Shown here: piece after piece, positions 1-12,180 of the stretch
How the letters are laid out: each line of letters opens with the position of its first letter
Position numbering within the stretch: the stretch's first letter is position 1
NCBI GenBank assembly: GCA_026686845.1
Contig: JAIVEN010000021.1
Location: 19,610,001-19,674,000 of the forward strand
DNA length: 64,000 bases
Reading direction: 5' to 3'
Source of the DNA: Adenanthera pavonina
Lineage: Eukaryota > Streptophyta > Magnoliopsida > Fabales > Fabaceae
Made by a program: the position numbers and the translations under genes
The notes under the pieces: generated by a model
What the model saw: the letters and a program-made list of their open reading frames with translations, nothing else
Database searches by the model: none
Told to the model about the DNA's origin: nothing

Positions 1-726
1 AGACTCACAATCTTAGCTTCTGAAATTTGAATGTCCATGTTCAAAGTTCGTTTGTCAGTGAGCAATTTTGAAACTCAGAATAATCTTGATTTCAGATGAA
101 CTTTAACATTGTTTCAGACGAATTTCCTCAGTTTTCATAAATTTCCTCTTGTCTGAAATTCGAATGTTCAAAGCTCAAAGTTCGTCCGTTAGTGAGCAAT
201 TTTGAAACTCAGAATAATCTTGATTTCAGATGAACTTTAACATTGTTTCAGACAAATTTCTTCAGTTTTCATAAATTTTATTTTGTCTGAAATTTGAATG
301 TTCAAAGCTCAAAGTTCGTCTCTTGCTCAATAGCTTCTTTCAGTCTTTTATGAAAATTCAAATTTTGGAAAATCAAAATTCGTCTGTCAGAGGAACATCT
401 CTTCAGACTTATTTAGTTTTAACTCGAAATTCAAATTTCCAAAGCCAAAGTTCGAATTTCCAACATGACAGTTCAATGCAATATTTTCAAACTTCGTCTG
501 TTGATGGGTATTTTTCAAATATTTCAAAATCTAACATAAAATCAAGGTTTTAAAACATTTTTTTTTCACCAAATCAAAGTCTTTTACCAATGAAAAAAGA
601 TCCTACAACTATCCTAGCAATGATTACTTAGATTTTCTTCACTTGAGACACTTTGAGCTCCTTTGATATCTTCAATCCAAGCTTTTCAATGTTGGTTTGG
701 AATCATCAAAACTTCTTGATTCAACA
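1..726 (-). mobile_element. Partial SIRE-type LTR (5' end of a minus-strand LTR, cut by window edge)
   Basis: This stretch matches the 5' (U3) end of the family-1 LTRs elsewhere in the window, for example 48361-49139, and carries the same alternating motifs (AAATTCGAATTT-like and CAGACGAA-like). On the minus strand the LTR begins TGTTGAATCAAGAAG at 726, the same start as the LTRs of copia-1, -2 and -5. The rest lies outside the window, so it cannot be told whether this is a solo LTR or the end of a longer element. It interrupts the C-terminal part of the CACTA gene just to its right; the expected 5-bp target copy would be CATTA (727-731). Confidence 0.85.
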
Positions 727-748
727 CATTACTACTCATTGGTTCTCC

Positions 749-1414
749 TCATCTTCTAGGATCTTGAATAAAGAATACTACATTAATATTACTAAATATA
801 TTTGAAAATCTTGATAAGTTCAAATTGTCTGAAAATAAAATTTCTAAGGATATTGGTTGAAAAGGCCAAATATCATAGCTAGATACATCTTCATTACCCA
901 TGTCATATAAGTCTCGAGGCTTTAAGTGCACAACCATATTCCAATCCATATCAGACTCATTTTCCACATTATAAACTTGTTGTGCCTCCAAAGCAAGGAT
1001 ATATGATTCATCATCTTCATGTTCACCTATGTGAATCAATAAAAAAAAATTAATCGATGTAATACCCAAATCATCTGTAATGATCCCTTGAGAAGTAATA
1101 GTATTTGCCCACACACATTTGAAAAGTGCCACCATAAATTTGCCATAATACTTAAGTTCAATAATGTCATTCAATTTTCCATAATATTGTATGCCTTTAA
1201 ATTGCATATTCCTATCACTACTACTAGCGTAACTTCTTGTTTCAAAAGTCTCAAACACGCCACAATTTTGTGTTTTCAGACCTTCATCTCTTGTAACAGT
1301 CAGAAATTTGAACCCATTAACATTGTATTCAAAGTATCTTCGTGCAACGTTAATGGGACTGAATGAAAGGAATCTACGATCATCTGAGTGGTCACCACTA
1401 TTATTATCTTTCAT
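749..1414 (-). pseudogene. CACTA transposase C-terminal exon (DUF4216-like)
   Basis: The open frame of 221 codons contains YNVNGFKFLTVTRDEGLKTQ near residue 30, then YYGKLNDIIELKYYGKF, CVWANT, LLIHIGEHEDDESYILA and VVHLKPRDLYDMG. This order is the hallmark of the DUF4216 domain at the end of plant CACTA TNP2-type proteins. Upstream on the minus strand (1415-1760) weaker coding-like sequence continues until copia-1 interrupts it at 1766; the next CACTA exon resumes at 19526 on the other side. The C-terminal tail stops near the LTR at 726. The domain assignment is from memory of the family; the function within the transposase is not established. Confidence 0.85.
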
Positions 1415-1765
1415 CTAGCAAAAAAGGTTCATATTTAGATGCAACTTCTTTGTAAACAATATCTATTAAAATGATACATTACTTGTACTCGCTTGATGGT
1501 AAAACCAATCAACAAATTATCTATGAACTCATTTATCAACATTTGTAGATGTACAAGAATGACCTCGTAGTTGTCATTTAACAACACTTTTAAATTCCTT
1601 ATGAAAATATATTATTTCTAATAAGAAAACTTACTCTAGAAAAGTTTCCACTTTGACAAGTTTGATACATTCAATATTACTTACGCTAGGAAAGGTTCTA
1701 CTTCTTTGTAATTAGTGAGTACATGTTGATGAGCTTGTAATTTCTCTTTTACGCTAAGTGTAAAA

Positions 1766-3417
1766 TATTGAATCAAGTGATTTGATGATTCCAAATCAAT
1801 CATCTAAGAGCTTGGAAAGAAGATATCAAAAGTGCATAAAAGATCTCAAGTGGAGAAATCGAAGAAAAACCAGTACAAAATTAGATATAGGATTTCTTAC
1901 TGTGTTTAAACTGAGTAAAAGACTTTGAACTTGCAATGTTTTAAAAATATTATTCTATGATAATTCATGGAATATTTGAAAAACACCCACTAACAGACGA
2001 ACTTTAAAGTGTTAAAATTGATCTGTTATTTTGAAAATTCAAACTTTGGCTTATGAAATTTGAATTTCGAATCGAAAATAAATTAGTTAGAAAAGAGATT
2101 CCTTTGACAGATGAACTTTGATTGCAGAAATTTGAACTTTGAATTAGGTCTGATCAGAGGCTTCTCTGACAGACGAACTTCAGGTTTTGAAAATTTTAAT
2201 TTTCGATAAAACACAATTAATGAAAAATGAAAATTCGTCTGAGGATATGTCAAAGTTAATCTGAAAGTAAAGTTTAAAAAGAGTTTCAAGTTAGCTCACT
2301 GACAGACGAAATTTGATATTGGAAATTCAAATTTTGGAAACAAAGATTGCAAGTTTGTTATGATAATCTGTTGATATACGAATTTTAGTATTTAGAAATT
2401 CGAACTTTGAACTAAGTCTGATAAGATCTCTCTCTGATAGATGAACTTTGGTTTTTGAAAATTTGAATTTTGAAAAGATGAACTATTATGCCTTATTGAG
2501 CTGCCTACTGATAGAAAAATTTTGGGCACCAAAATTTAAACTTTGAAGGCATTGCAACAATATGAAACAACTGTTCACACTTACTAGAAGAACTTAAACT
2601 TGAAAATTTGTATGTTCCAATATAGAAATATTTATCAAAGATGAAAATTTGAATTTTACTTTAGAACAGACGAACTTCAAAGTTCAACATTAAAGTCTTT
2701 AGCTTTCGGTCTCTACGAAGTTTGTCTGTTAACCCACCAAAATTTGAACTTTGAGTATCAGACATATTAAATGCGGTTGGTGAACGGATAGTTTTTCAGA
2801 GTAAACATTGGGTAATGTCTCTAATGGCTAGATCTTGTCTTTAACGTATAGTTAAGACATAAATCTATAAATAGAACTTCATTTGAAGATGTGGGTAACG
2901 ATTTTACATTGTATATATAGAAACTCTTGTCAAATTCTCAAGTCAAAGTCTCTTACTCTCACATACTTCATTTTCTGTACTTCAACTTTCATATACACTC
3001 TTAATTAGAGAGTTCAATTACTATAATCAATCTTATCTTCATATGGAAGAAAGATTTTCTTGTGAAAGGATATCACAAGGGATTTGGGAAGCACTTAGCT
3101 AGAGTGCAAAGAGTGAGATTGTAAGCTTTTAGAACAGAGCATCAAGTTGTACTGAGGCAATTGCAAGAAGCCCACTGAATTATTGCAAGATAGTGGAAAA
3201 TCTCAAGTGGTAGCTTGGGGACTGGACGTAGGTCAAGATAAAGAGACCAAACCAGGATAAACATCTATGTCTTCTCTTCTCTTATACTGCTCTTACCTTG
3301 TTATTCCTTTATACTCTGTTTTTACTGTCACTTTTGCTTTTAGCACTTTCTTGACTTTTGCAGAAAATTTTAAGCGTCCCAATTCACCCTCATCTTGGGA
3401 AGTCAGCATATCTAACA
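1766..3417 (+). repeat. Copia-1 5' LTR
   Basis: It begins TATTGAATCAAGTG (ancestral TGTTGAATCAAG) and ends TCTAACA right before the primer site. It is 1652 bp, like its 1657-bp partner. U3 is packed with motifs such as CAGACGAACTTTGA and GAAATTTGAATTT at roughly 60 to 200-bp intervals. A TATA box, TATAAATA, is at 2866-2873, followed by the R/U5 part. Most CpGs of the repeated motifs have become TpG or CpA compared with the young LTRs at 47278 and 57545. Confidence 0.93.
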
Positions 3418-3419
3418 AG

Positions 3420-3432
3420 TGGTATCAGAGCC
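3420..3432 (+). other. Copia-1 primer binding site (initiator tRNA-Met)
   Basis: TGGTATCAGAGCC lies two bases after the 5' LTR. It is the usual complement of the 3' end of plant initiator methionine tRNA and primes reverse transcription in Ty1/copia elements. Confidence 0.93.
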
Positions 3433-3472
3433 CGGATTGCCAAGTAAAGGATCTAACAATCTGGGAAATTTA

Positions 3473-5259
3473 ATGGCTGGCTTTGGAGAAAGCATACTAC
3501 CTGAGGGAAATAACACAAATAGACCACCTGGCTTTAGTGGAGAACACTATGGATACTGGAAGATGATAATGCAAATCTATCTCTAGTCCATTGATCTGGA
3601 CATTTGGTCCATCATCCGAGGGAGATTTTGTCCCAATGAAATTGCAGGATGATGGGAAATACAAGGAGAAGCCAAAAGACGAGTGGAATGAGGAAGATAA
3701 GAGAAGAGCCTTGCTGAATTTTAAGGCAAAACACTGCCTGGTCAGTGCATTAGGCCAATATGAATTCTACAGAGTATCACAATATTCCATAGCCAAGGGT
3801 ATGTAGGACACTTTAGAAATTGCTCATGAAGGAACCACTAGAGTAAGAGAGAACAAATTGAACTCCTGCATTAGTGAATACAAAAGCTTTAGAATAGTGG
3901 AAGATGAGAGCATAAAAAAGATACAAAGGAGATTCATCCTTATTGTTAATCCATTGGAGAGTCGTAGCAAGGAGTACACTCAGCCAGAAAAGGTCAGAAA
4001 AATCCTTACAGCCTTTCCTCTAGAGTGGCAACCCAAAGTAATAATAATAGAGGAAGCCATAGGAGAATCAATGGCCTCTGTCACAACCCTCTTTGGTAGT
4101 CTTGAAGAATATAAGGGAAAGATAAAGGTTCTTAAGGAAGCATGACAAGACAGGAAAAAGAAGGGTCTTACTCTAAAAGCTGCTGAAGAGAAAGAAGAAG
4201 AATCTGATGATGGAGACGAATTAGATAAAGAAACTCTGGCTATGATGGTTAGAAAATTTGAAAGGTTTTACAATAAGAAAAGAAATAAAAGATTCATCAA
4301 GAAAGGAGCAGCTGGAGACAACAAGGAATAGAGCTTGTCATATACGAATGCAAGAAGTAAGGGCACATCAAATGGGATTGTCCACAATTCCTAAAGAAGC
4401 AAGAAAAAGAAAAGAAAGCTGCTAACAAGGGCAAAAAGAAGAGAGCACACATCTCATCAATCTAGGAAAACATCTCAGATGAAAAAGAAGATGATGAAGA
4501 TGAAATTACTAATATCTGCTTGATGGCACTTGCATTTGAAGAAACTCCAATCTCATCCACCAGTGATCATGAAGATGAGGTATATGAATCTGAACCTTCC
4601 TATTCTGAATTACTTGTTGCATTTTATGAACTGCATGATGAGTTCATTAAGACTGCTAAAGAACTAAAACATGCTAAGAAAAAGATTAACAAGTTAGAAT
4701 CTCAATGCAACATTTCTACCACTGTATCTTTGCTTAAAAATAAATCTGCTTGCTGTATATCATGTATTGAATTAAAGCAAACTAATAACTATCTGTTGAA
4801 AGGCATGGCTAGACTTACTAAGGGTAAAGATATGTTGTTTACTTTAATGGGAGTTAGAGAATCACACAAGGAAAAGCTGGACTTGGCTATGATCCTTGTG
4901 CAGTAAAAGAAAAGATTAAAAAGAAAAATCAAAATCTGTATATGAGGCATTTTCTGCATGCTAATAGGAATAAAAAGAAAAATCATATTTCAAATCATAT
5001 TGAATCCTATGATCAACTAAAATATGTGAAACAAAAATATTATCTACATTGCTTTCTTCCTGCATCACAATCCAGCAGTCCCTTTACCACCTGTCACTTC
5101 TGTAACAAGAAGGGACATATTTCTAGTTCATGTGCGTTGAAGAAAAATGGACTTGACAGGAAGGTAAAATGGGTTTCTAAAGATACATTTGTATCTAGGG
5201 AAAATGCCACTAATAGAAAAGGACCCAAGCAAATTTGGGTACCTAAAAAGAAACTCTGA
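3473..5259 (+). pseudogene. gag: Copia-1 gag, broken
   Basis: The ATG at 3473 starts MAGFGESILPEGNNTNRPPG, the same N-terminus seen in the other copies. The capsid-like gag region (ALLNFKAKHCLVSAL, then VRKILTAFPLEWQPK) follows. A first zinc-knuckle region near 4340-4385 is degenerate; a second CCHC knuckle CHFCNKKGHISSSC is clear near 5095-5140. The end, KQIWVPKKKL then stop, matches the other gags. Breaks include TAG at about 3584 and 3808, TGA at 4143 and a frameshift near 4330. Gag would form the particle shell and bind RNA; this copy cannot make a full protein. Confidence 0.93.
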
Positions 5260-5267
5260 AATTTGTT

Positions 5268-8200
5268 TTGCAGATTTATCTTAAAGCAAGGAAGAGCAAC
5301 AAATGGTATATGGACAGTGTCTGCTCAAGTCATATGACTGGTGATAAGGAGAAGTTCATCACCCTTAAAGATAAGAAAGGAGGAAAGGTGACCTTTAGAG
5401 GTGATCAATATGACAAAATAGTTGGTATTGACATTGTGGGTAAGAATCCTGAAACATCTATTAAAGAGGTGCTGTTTGTAATTGGTCTCAACCACAATCT
5501 GCTAAGTGTAAGTCAGATATGTGACAAACGGAACTAGGTATTGTTTGACTCAAAGTTTTGCCTGGTCATCTGAAAAAGTGATCACAAAGTAATCCTCAAG
5601 GCTCAAAGGGATGGTAACTGCTATACTATTGATCTTGATGAACTTCCTTCCTTATATTCTGTCTGTTTAATTAGTTAGGATAATGATAGTTGGTTATGAC
5701 ATAGAAGATTGGCACATGTTAACATGAACCAGTTGTCAAAATTGATTAAAAATGAGTTACTCACTGGCTTACCAAACATCTCTTTTGAAAAAGACAAAGA
5801 ATGTGATGCATGCCTCAAAGGAAAATAAACCAAATCATCTTTTAAATCTAAAAATGTAGTCATCACATCTAGACCACTGCAACTGTTGCATATGGATCTG
5901 ATAGGTCCATCTAGAGTAAAAAGCATTGATGGAAATCTGTATGTTCTTATGATTGTGGATGATTACTCTAGATTTACCTGGACCTTGTTTCTTTCTTTCA
6001 AAAGTGAAACATTTGATGCATTTGTAACCTTAGTTAAGAAAGTGCAAAATGAGAAAGGTATCTCTATTGTGTCTATCAGGTCTGATCATGAAGGAGAATT
6101 TGAAAATTCATGTTTTCTAGAGTACTGTGATGAACATGGAATTGATCACAACTTCTTAGCACTAAGAACCCCACAGCAAAATGGAGTGGTGGAAAGAAAG
6201 AACAGAACAATTGGAGAAATGGCAAGAGCAATGCTGAATGAAAAGGAACTCTCTCAAGTATTTTAGGTTGATGCAGTAAACACAACAAGTTATATCATTA
6301 ACAGAGCCTACATCAGACCAATTCTGGGAAAAACTCCTTATGAGTTGTACAAAGAAAGGAAGTCAAACCTTTCACATCTGCATGTATTGGGCTGTAAGTA
6401 TTTCATCCACAACAATGGAAAGGAGAATTTGGGTAAGTTTGATGCCAAATCTAATGAAGATATATTTCTTGACTATTCTAGTAGGAGTAAAGCATATAGA
6501 GTTTTAATAAAAAGACTAGATCAGTAGAAGAATCTGTGCATGTTGTGTTTATTGAAAATGAAATAGTTTCCAATCATGTCATTGATGAAGATGATCTTAT
6601 TTCTAACTTTAAGAACTTAGATCTTTCTAAAGAAGGTAAAATTGAATCTCCAAAAATATCTGAATCTATTAACATAGAGGAAGATATTCAGGAGAAAGAC
6701 TTTGAGGATGAGAATAATAAAGATATATCTCAAGAACTCCCTAGAGCTTGGAGATATCAAAGATATCATCCTGTTGATCAAGTGATTGGGGATGTTCAAG
6801 AGAAAGTTCAAACTAGAAAATATCTAAGGCATCAGATGATCAATTGTGCTTTTATTTCTCAAATTGAACCTAAGTGTGCTGAAGAAGCCTTAACTGATGA
6901 ATACTGGAATCTGACTATGCAAGATGAATTAAAATAGTTTGAAAGAAATCAAGTTTGGGATTTAGTGCCCAGACTTAGAAATCACCCTATCATTGACACT
7001 AAATGGGTCTTTAGAAATAAACCTGATGAATTAGGAACAATAATTAGAAATAAAGCAAGACTGGTTGTCAAAGGATATAATCAAGAAGAAGGTATTGATT
7101 TTGAGGAAACCTTTGTTGCAGTTGCAAGACTGGAAACAATTAGAATCCTATTGGCCTATGCATGCATGAAAAAAATAATGTAATATCAAATAGATGTGAA
7201 AAATGCTTTTCTGAATGTATATATTATGGATGAAGTTTATGTGGATCAACCTCCAGGCTTTGAGGACTTTACAAAACCAAACCATGTTTATAAACTAAAG
7301 AAAGCTCTTTATGGTTTAAAACAAGCTCCTAGAGCATGATATGAAAGGTTAAGCAATTTTCTAATAGAAAATGGGTTCAATTGAGGAAAAGTAGATACTA
7401 CTTTGTTCACCAAGAAAGAAAATAAAGACTTACTTATTGTTCAAATCTATGTTGATGATATTATATTTGGTGCTATTAATGAATCTCTTTGCAAGAACTT
7501 CTCTAAGCTAATGTACGGAGAATTCGAAATGTCAATGATGGGTGAGCTTAACTTCTTCCTTGGATAGCAAATTAAGCAATATGATAATGGTATCTTTCTT
7601 AATCAATCGAAATATCTGAAAGAGTTGCTGAAAAAGTTTGGCACGGAAAAAGCTAAGCCAATGGGAACTCTTATGGCTACCGCAACAAAGCTTGATATGG
7701 ATGAAGGAGGAAAAACTTTTGACATAACTCAATATAGGAGAATAATTAGATCCCTGCTATACCTAACAGCTAGCAGACCTAACATCATGTTCAGTGTTTG
7801 TATGTGTGCAAGGTTCCAATCATGTCCCAAAGAAATCCATGCAACTATTGTGAAACATATCTTCAGATATCTAATTGGAACATCACAGATAGGTCTTTGG
7901 TACCCAAAGGGCAATGGAGAAGATCTCATAGGATACACTGATATTGATTTTGCTGGATCCAAAACTGACAGAAAAAGCACAAGTGGAGCATGTTAATTCC
8001 TTGGAGGATCCTTGGTTTCATGGTTCAACAAGAAACAAAACAGTGTGGCTTTATCTATTGCAGAAACTGAATATGTTGCTGCTGGCAGCTGTTGTGCTCA
8101 AGTGATTTGGATGAAGTAGTAGCTTGAAGATCTTGAGATTGAGAAAAAGGAAATACCAATCATGTGTGACAACCAAAGTACTATCAACATCACAAAGAAT

Positions 8201-8398
8201 CCTGTCATTCATTAAAGAACAAAGCACATTGAAGTTAGGCATCACTGTATAAGGGACCATGTTCTGAAAGGAGAAATTAGATTAGAATACATCCTTACCG
8301 AGGATCAAGTTGTTGACATTCTGACAAAGCCCCTTCCAGAAGATAGACATTGTAAAATCAGAAGAGAATTGTGTATGGTAAATCCCAATAAACTGTAA
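5268..8398 (+). pseudogene. pol: Copia-1 pol, broken
   Basis: Pol follows gag by 8 bases in another frame. In order: protease (WYMDSVCSSHMTGD near 5305), integrase zinc region and catalytic core (HMDLIGPSR near 5888, RSDHEGEF near 6079, PQQNGVVER near 6172), reverse transcriptase (KWVFRNK near 7000, IYVDDIIFGA at 7447-7476) and RNase H (DIDFAGSKTDRKS near 7940, then AETEYVAAGSCC). The end reads MVNPNKL then stop. About a dozen in-frame stops, many of them TGG or CAG codons turned to TAG/TGA, break it. It is the same length as the intact pol at 52559-55681. Confidence 0.93.
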
Positions 8399-9340
8399 GT
8401 ATGTCCTTATATACATCTAATTTGGAATTTCTGACATTGAATCAATCCCAACTTTAACATCAAAGTGAGTTTGATATGAGTTGCAGGTGCTCCTTACAAG
8501 TTCAAATGATAATAGAGCCGTATAATGGAGCTAATCAGGATGGCACAATCAAAAGATGAAAAAGGAAGCTAGAAATTTGAGCATCTGGATCTATTCTGTA
8601 AGTTTAGAAATTTAAAATTCACATTTTAAATGATTATTAGATGAATTTCCATGATTAATTGTGTTTTTGGAAAAGTCAGCATGCTCAATATTCGAATTTA
8701 GATGCCCATCAGACTAATTTCAGCTGGCTACACACTGTAACAATACTCTTTTGACCTTTGAAATTCGTCTATTGAACAACAAAAATTCAAATTTTCAAAA
8801 ATAAAATGCCAATATTGTCTTTGTTCAACATGACTATTGTACAAATCTCCATTTCTCAAAATACGCATGTTGAAACATGCTCACATAATTAGATCTTTGA
8901 AAGACGAATTTTCATGAGTAAAATTTGTTTGTTACTTGTTTTGTTCATGATTGCTTATTGCCTGGTTCTTTTGAAGTTCGAACTTTGTTGAAACAAAGTT
9001 CGTCTGTTCATTTATTATTACCAGAAGGAAGCCTTTGTCAGATGAACTTCCAGGTGAAAATTCATCTGTCAGTAAGCCTCGCTGAATGAATTAACTTGTA
9101 ACTGCTCGAAGTTCAAAGTTTTACCTCTAAAATTTATCCGTTCAGCGGTTACATACGTTAAAACCAAAGGTCATCATCTGAATAGATGCAACCCTATTCA
9201 TCTCTCTCTCAAGTTTGTTCAAATTCTCTCTTTAATTCCTATTAACTTCGTTTGTGAATCTTCATTTCTCACCAATTAAACTTCTTTTCACACCTTATAA
9301 ACCCATTCTTAGCATCTTTCTAAATGATTCCTCTATGAGA
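8399..9340 (+). promoter_or_regulatory. Copia-1 pol-to-third-ORF spacer with U3-like motifs
   Basis: There is no coding frame here. From about 8640 to 9150 the spacer carries the same motifs as the LTR U3 (AAATTCAAATTT-like, AAGTTCGTCTGT, CAGATGAAC), then ATCCGTTCAGCGGTTAC, which resembles the block before the LTR TATA box. A CT-rich leader and TATAAAC at 9296-9302 come 39-45 bp before the third-ORF ATG at 9341. A promoter function is inference. Confidence 0.5.
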
Positions 9341-10071
9341 ATGGCAAGAGTCAAAAATCCAGAAGTTGGGAAGGGAGAGTCACAACCAAAGAGGACTGTG
9401 AAATCTTAATATGCCTCCAAGGAGAGTGAAACTTAGAAGAGAAAAGGCGAATGTAGCAAGGCAACTCCTTCCAAGAGGCAGAAAATAACTCTTAAAGTGG
9501 ATTCAAAGAAATCTGTACCCTCTCCTTCAAAGAAAGGTAACCCTACTGTTCCTGCTGCTCCTGTCACAGCTGCTTCTTCTTCCTCCTCCAGCATGAATAT
9601 GGAGAATATCAGTTGACCACACTGCCATTGTGGAGCAATGCTCATATTCTGGGAGAATATACTATCAAATTTGTCAGTAAAAAGGTAATCAAGCCTCACT
9701 GCGTAAATTTGGAAGAAATCTTGATTATCTAACAACTTCAATATCGGGCTTTGGATGATAAGATATAAGAATTTGTTAGAAATACTAGAAAGATATGATA
9801 ATGAGGTAGTCAAGACCTCGAATGCCTCTCTGCAATTCAATAGTAAGAAGAAGAAGTAGGAAGTAAATCTAAGATCAAGGACCATCTGGCTAACAGATGA
9901 GACCTTCAATGAGGTTTTAGAAATGCCAGGGCAAGATGGTTTGAAAATTGACATTACTGCCTCAAGGTACATGGATGAAGCTGAAACTACAGATGAAGAA
10001 GGAGGGCCTTTCCTGAATTACAAAGAAAGTACAATTTTGAACACTCTGTTTAGAAGAAAAGAGAACAGGTC
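9341..10071 (+). pseudogene. Copia-1 third ORF (env-position ORF), 5' part
   Basis: It starts MARVKNP and aligns by eye with the start of the copia-5 third ORF: a basic, lysine- and serine-rich N-terminus (KRTVKS, KRKGE, SKATPSKRQK), then the conserved block with LRSRTIWLTDETFNEV and PGQDGLKIDITAS, ending in LNTLFRRKENR just before the inserted LTR. Stops at several points break it. The gag and pol order puts it where SIRE elements have their so-called env-like gene, but I see no signal peptide or membrane segment. The remainder continues at 16120-17604. Confidence 0.85.
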
Positions 10072-12180
10072 ACCTCTTTAACATTCTGAAATTTTCTCCT
10101 AAATATTTAAGGTCCAATATTTTAAAATCTATAAGGAATTTGTAAAAATGGATATACATCATTTTGCATGATATAAGGTAAAGATGTCAATTATCTCGGT
10201 TAGAAGGAAAGATTAAAAAATGACCATTTTACCCTTGGCAAAAAAAAAGAGAGAAAAAACAAGGGGAATGAGAAGAACAAAGGAGGTGGACGCACGCTGA
10301 CATTGAAGCAAATTTTATGAATTTTAGGAAAAATTATACATAATGACCCGGAAATTTTAAAAATTATAAAAATGTCCCGGGTTAAGGGTATTTTTGTAAA
10401 TATAAAAAATTATAGTCAAAATGAAGCTCTCATTGAGTTAAAACCAATGGAATATAGTATGAAATTTATTAAGATCAAAATAATATTTATTGGATAATTA
10501 GAATTTAATATTAATATCTTACCCGATAAAGGAGTCTAGACTGCAGAAAGAGGCAGTATTCATTCAAGAAAAATGTGTGGATTTTATATTTGGATCAATT
10601 GGGATAAGTATATTATGATAATTTTATATCCCAATATAATTATAATTAGTATTCCAATAATAGTAAAATATACTGCTAAAGTAACTTTATTTGTCCAAAC
10701 CGGTTTAGGATATATCTGGATAAGTAAATATCTAAAATTTTTGGACCAAAAGACTCCCTATTTCGTGGCCACCAAGCTGCACATGGGGAATTTCAATTGT
10801 TTAATATTTATGTCCTTTTTACATGGATTTTCAAGAATACAAGTTGGCAATATTTGATTGGTTGGCTCCTTTATAAATACTCCCTTATGTTGAACGACCA
10901 AAGAACTTGAAAAAGAAGGAAGAAGTGGCTACAAATAGTGGAGAAAGGAAGGAGCACATGAAGAGCAAAGGGAAGAAGAGGAAGAAGAAAAATAAGGAAA
11001 AAAAAAGGGGTAAGAATTTTCCTTTTAATTCTAAGTGATGTTCCTTCAAGTTCTTCAGTAGTTTATGGGTGTTTCTTTGAGTTTTCCTCCTTCCCTCTTG
11101 CTGTTCAGTTTCAACTTTGATATGGATTCATAAAATGAAGTGGTTACATGCAACAAATTTAGGAGAAACCATGAGATAGTGTAAGAGAAACAAGTATTGA
11201 ATTCAAGGAAAACTAAGAGATTAAGAATTTGGTTTTTAGGGTTTTAGTGAGAATTTGTAAGGTAACCCTTGTTTCTAGTTGATTAAGTTGATATTGAATA
11301 ATGTTTTAGAACTTGTGGGAGTTCAAGAAAACTAGTGGAAGTTTTGGTTCCAAGTGCAAAAGCAAAGGAAAAACATAAAAGGTAACTGGGTTTATTTTAT
11401 TGCAATATGTTATTCTTTGTTATTTCCATGACTATAACTTGTTGCCATATTGTATTTGTGTTGTTCGGTGACTAGTTTTGGATGTAAAATGAGGGGTATT
11501 ATTCTCCAAGATGTCCATTTTCTAAGGGGAAACTCTACTGAAATTTTTACTTGACAATATGGTATTTTAATGATTTATGTGTTTATATGTGAAATATTTG
11601 TTAAACTTGAATGATATATTTACAATAGATAAACTAGCTACTGAGATTTTTCCAAATCTCACCCCCAAGCACTAACATGATAGGTTCAAGTGATGGCAAG
11701 ACCCCCAAGAAGACAAGAGGTAAGGAGAAGATTAATGATGATTAGATTTATAGCCACCTTGGTTGCTTGTTTTCTTGTAATTGTATATGAAATCATATGT
11801 ATTTTCATGAAGCTGTGTTTTGCTGCTATAATGTTCCTTTAGAGTTATTGTGATGTTAAAAATACATTTTGGAAGAGTTTGAATCATGTAAGTAGGTTAT
11901 GTTTTTAGTTTTTGGAAGTTGGTATGTAAATCTGTCCATTATGCGCACTGATCAGTTATATAGATACTGTTCATTCTAAATTCAGTTTTATATATGAGTG
12001 TTATATATTCTTGGAAAGTAGACATAGAGATCTTTCCAAAGAGCTAAAGATCACTTGATTTAGATAAGTATACAAATTGTTATGAATTTTTGAAGATGGC
12101 TCAGAAAATTTGGAAAAGTAGTTTTGACCAAATGAATAGTATAGTTCAACAAATTTTATGAATGAAGTAGCTCAATTAAG

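Noticed and set aside
1088..1366. 92-codon plus-strand frame
   Set aside because: Antisense shadow of the CACTA C-terminal exon at 749-1414.
9433..9972. 179-codon minus-strand frame
   Set aside because: Antisense shadow of the copia-1 third ORF, which aligns with copia-5 and copia-3 on the plus strand.
10573..10857. 94-codon frame in solo LTR A
   Set aside because: Falls within the LTR and is not open in the homologous LTR B; chance frame.
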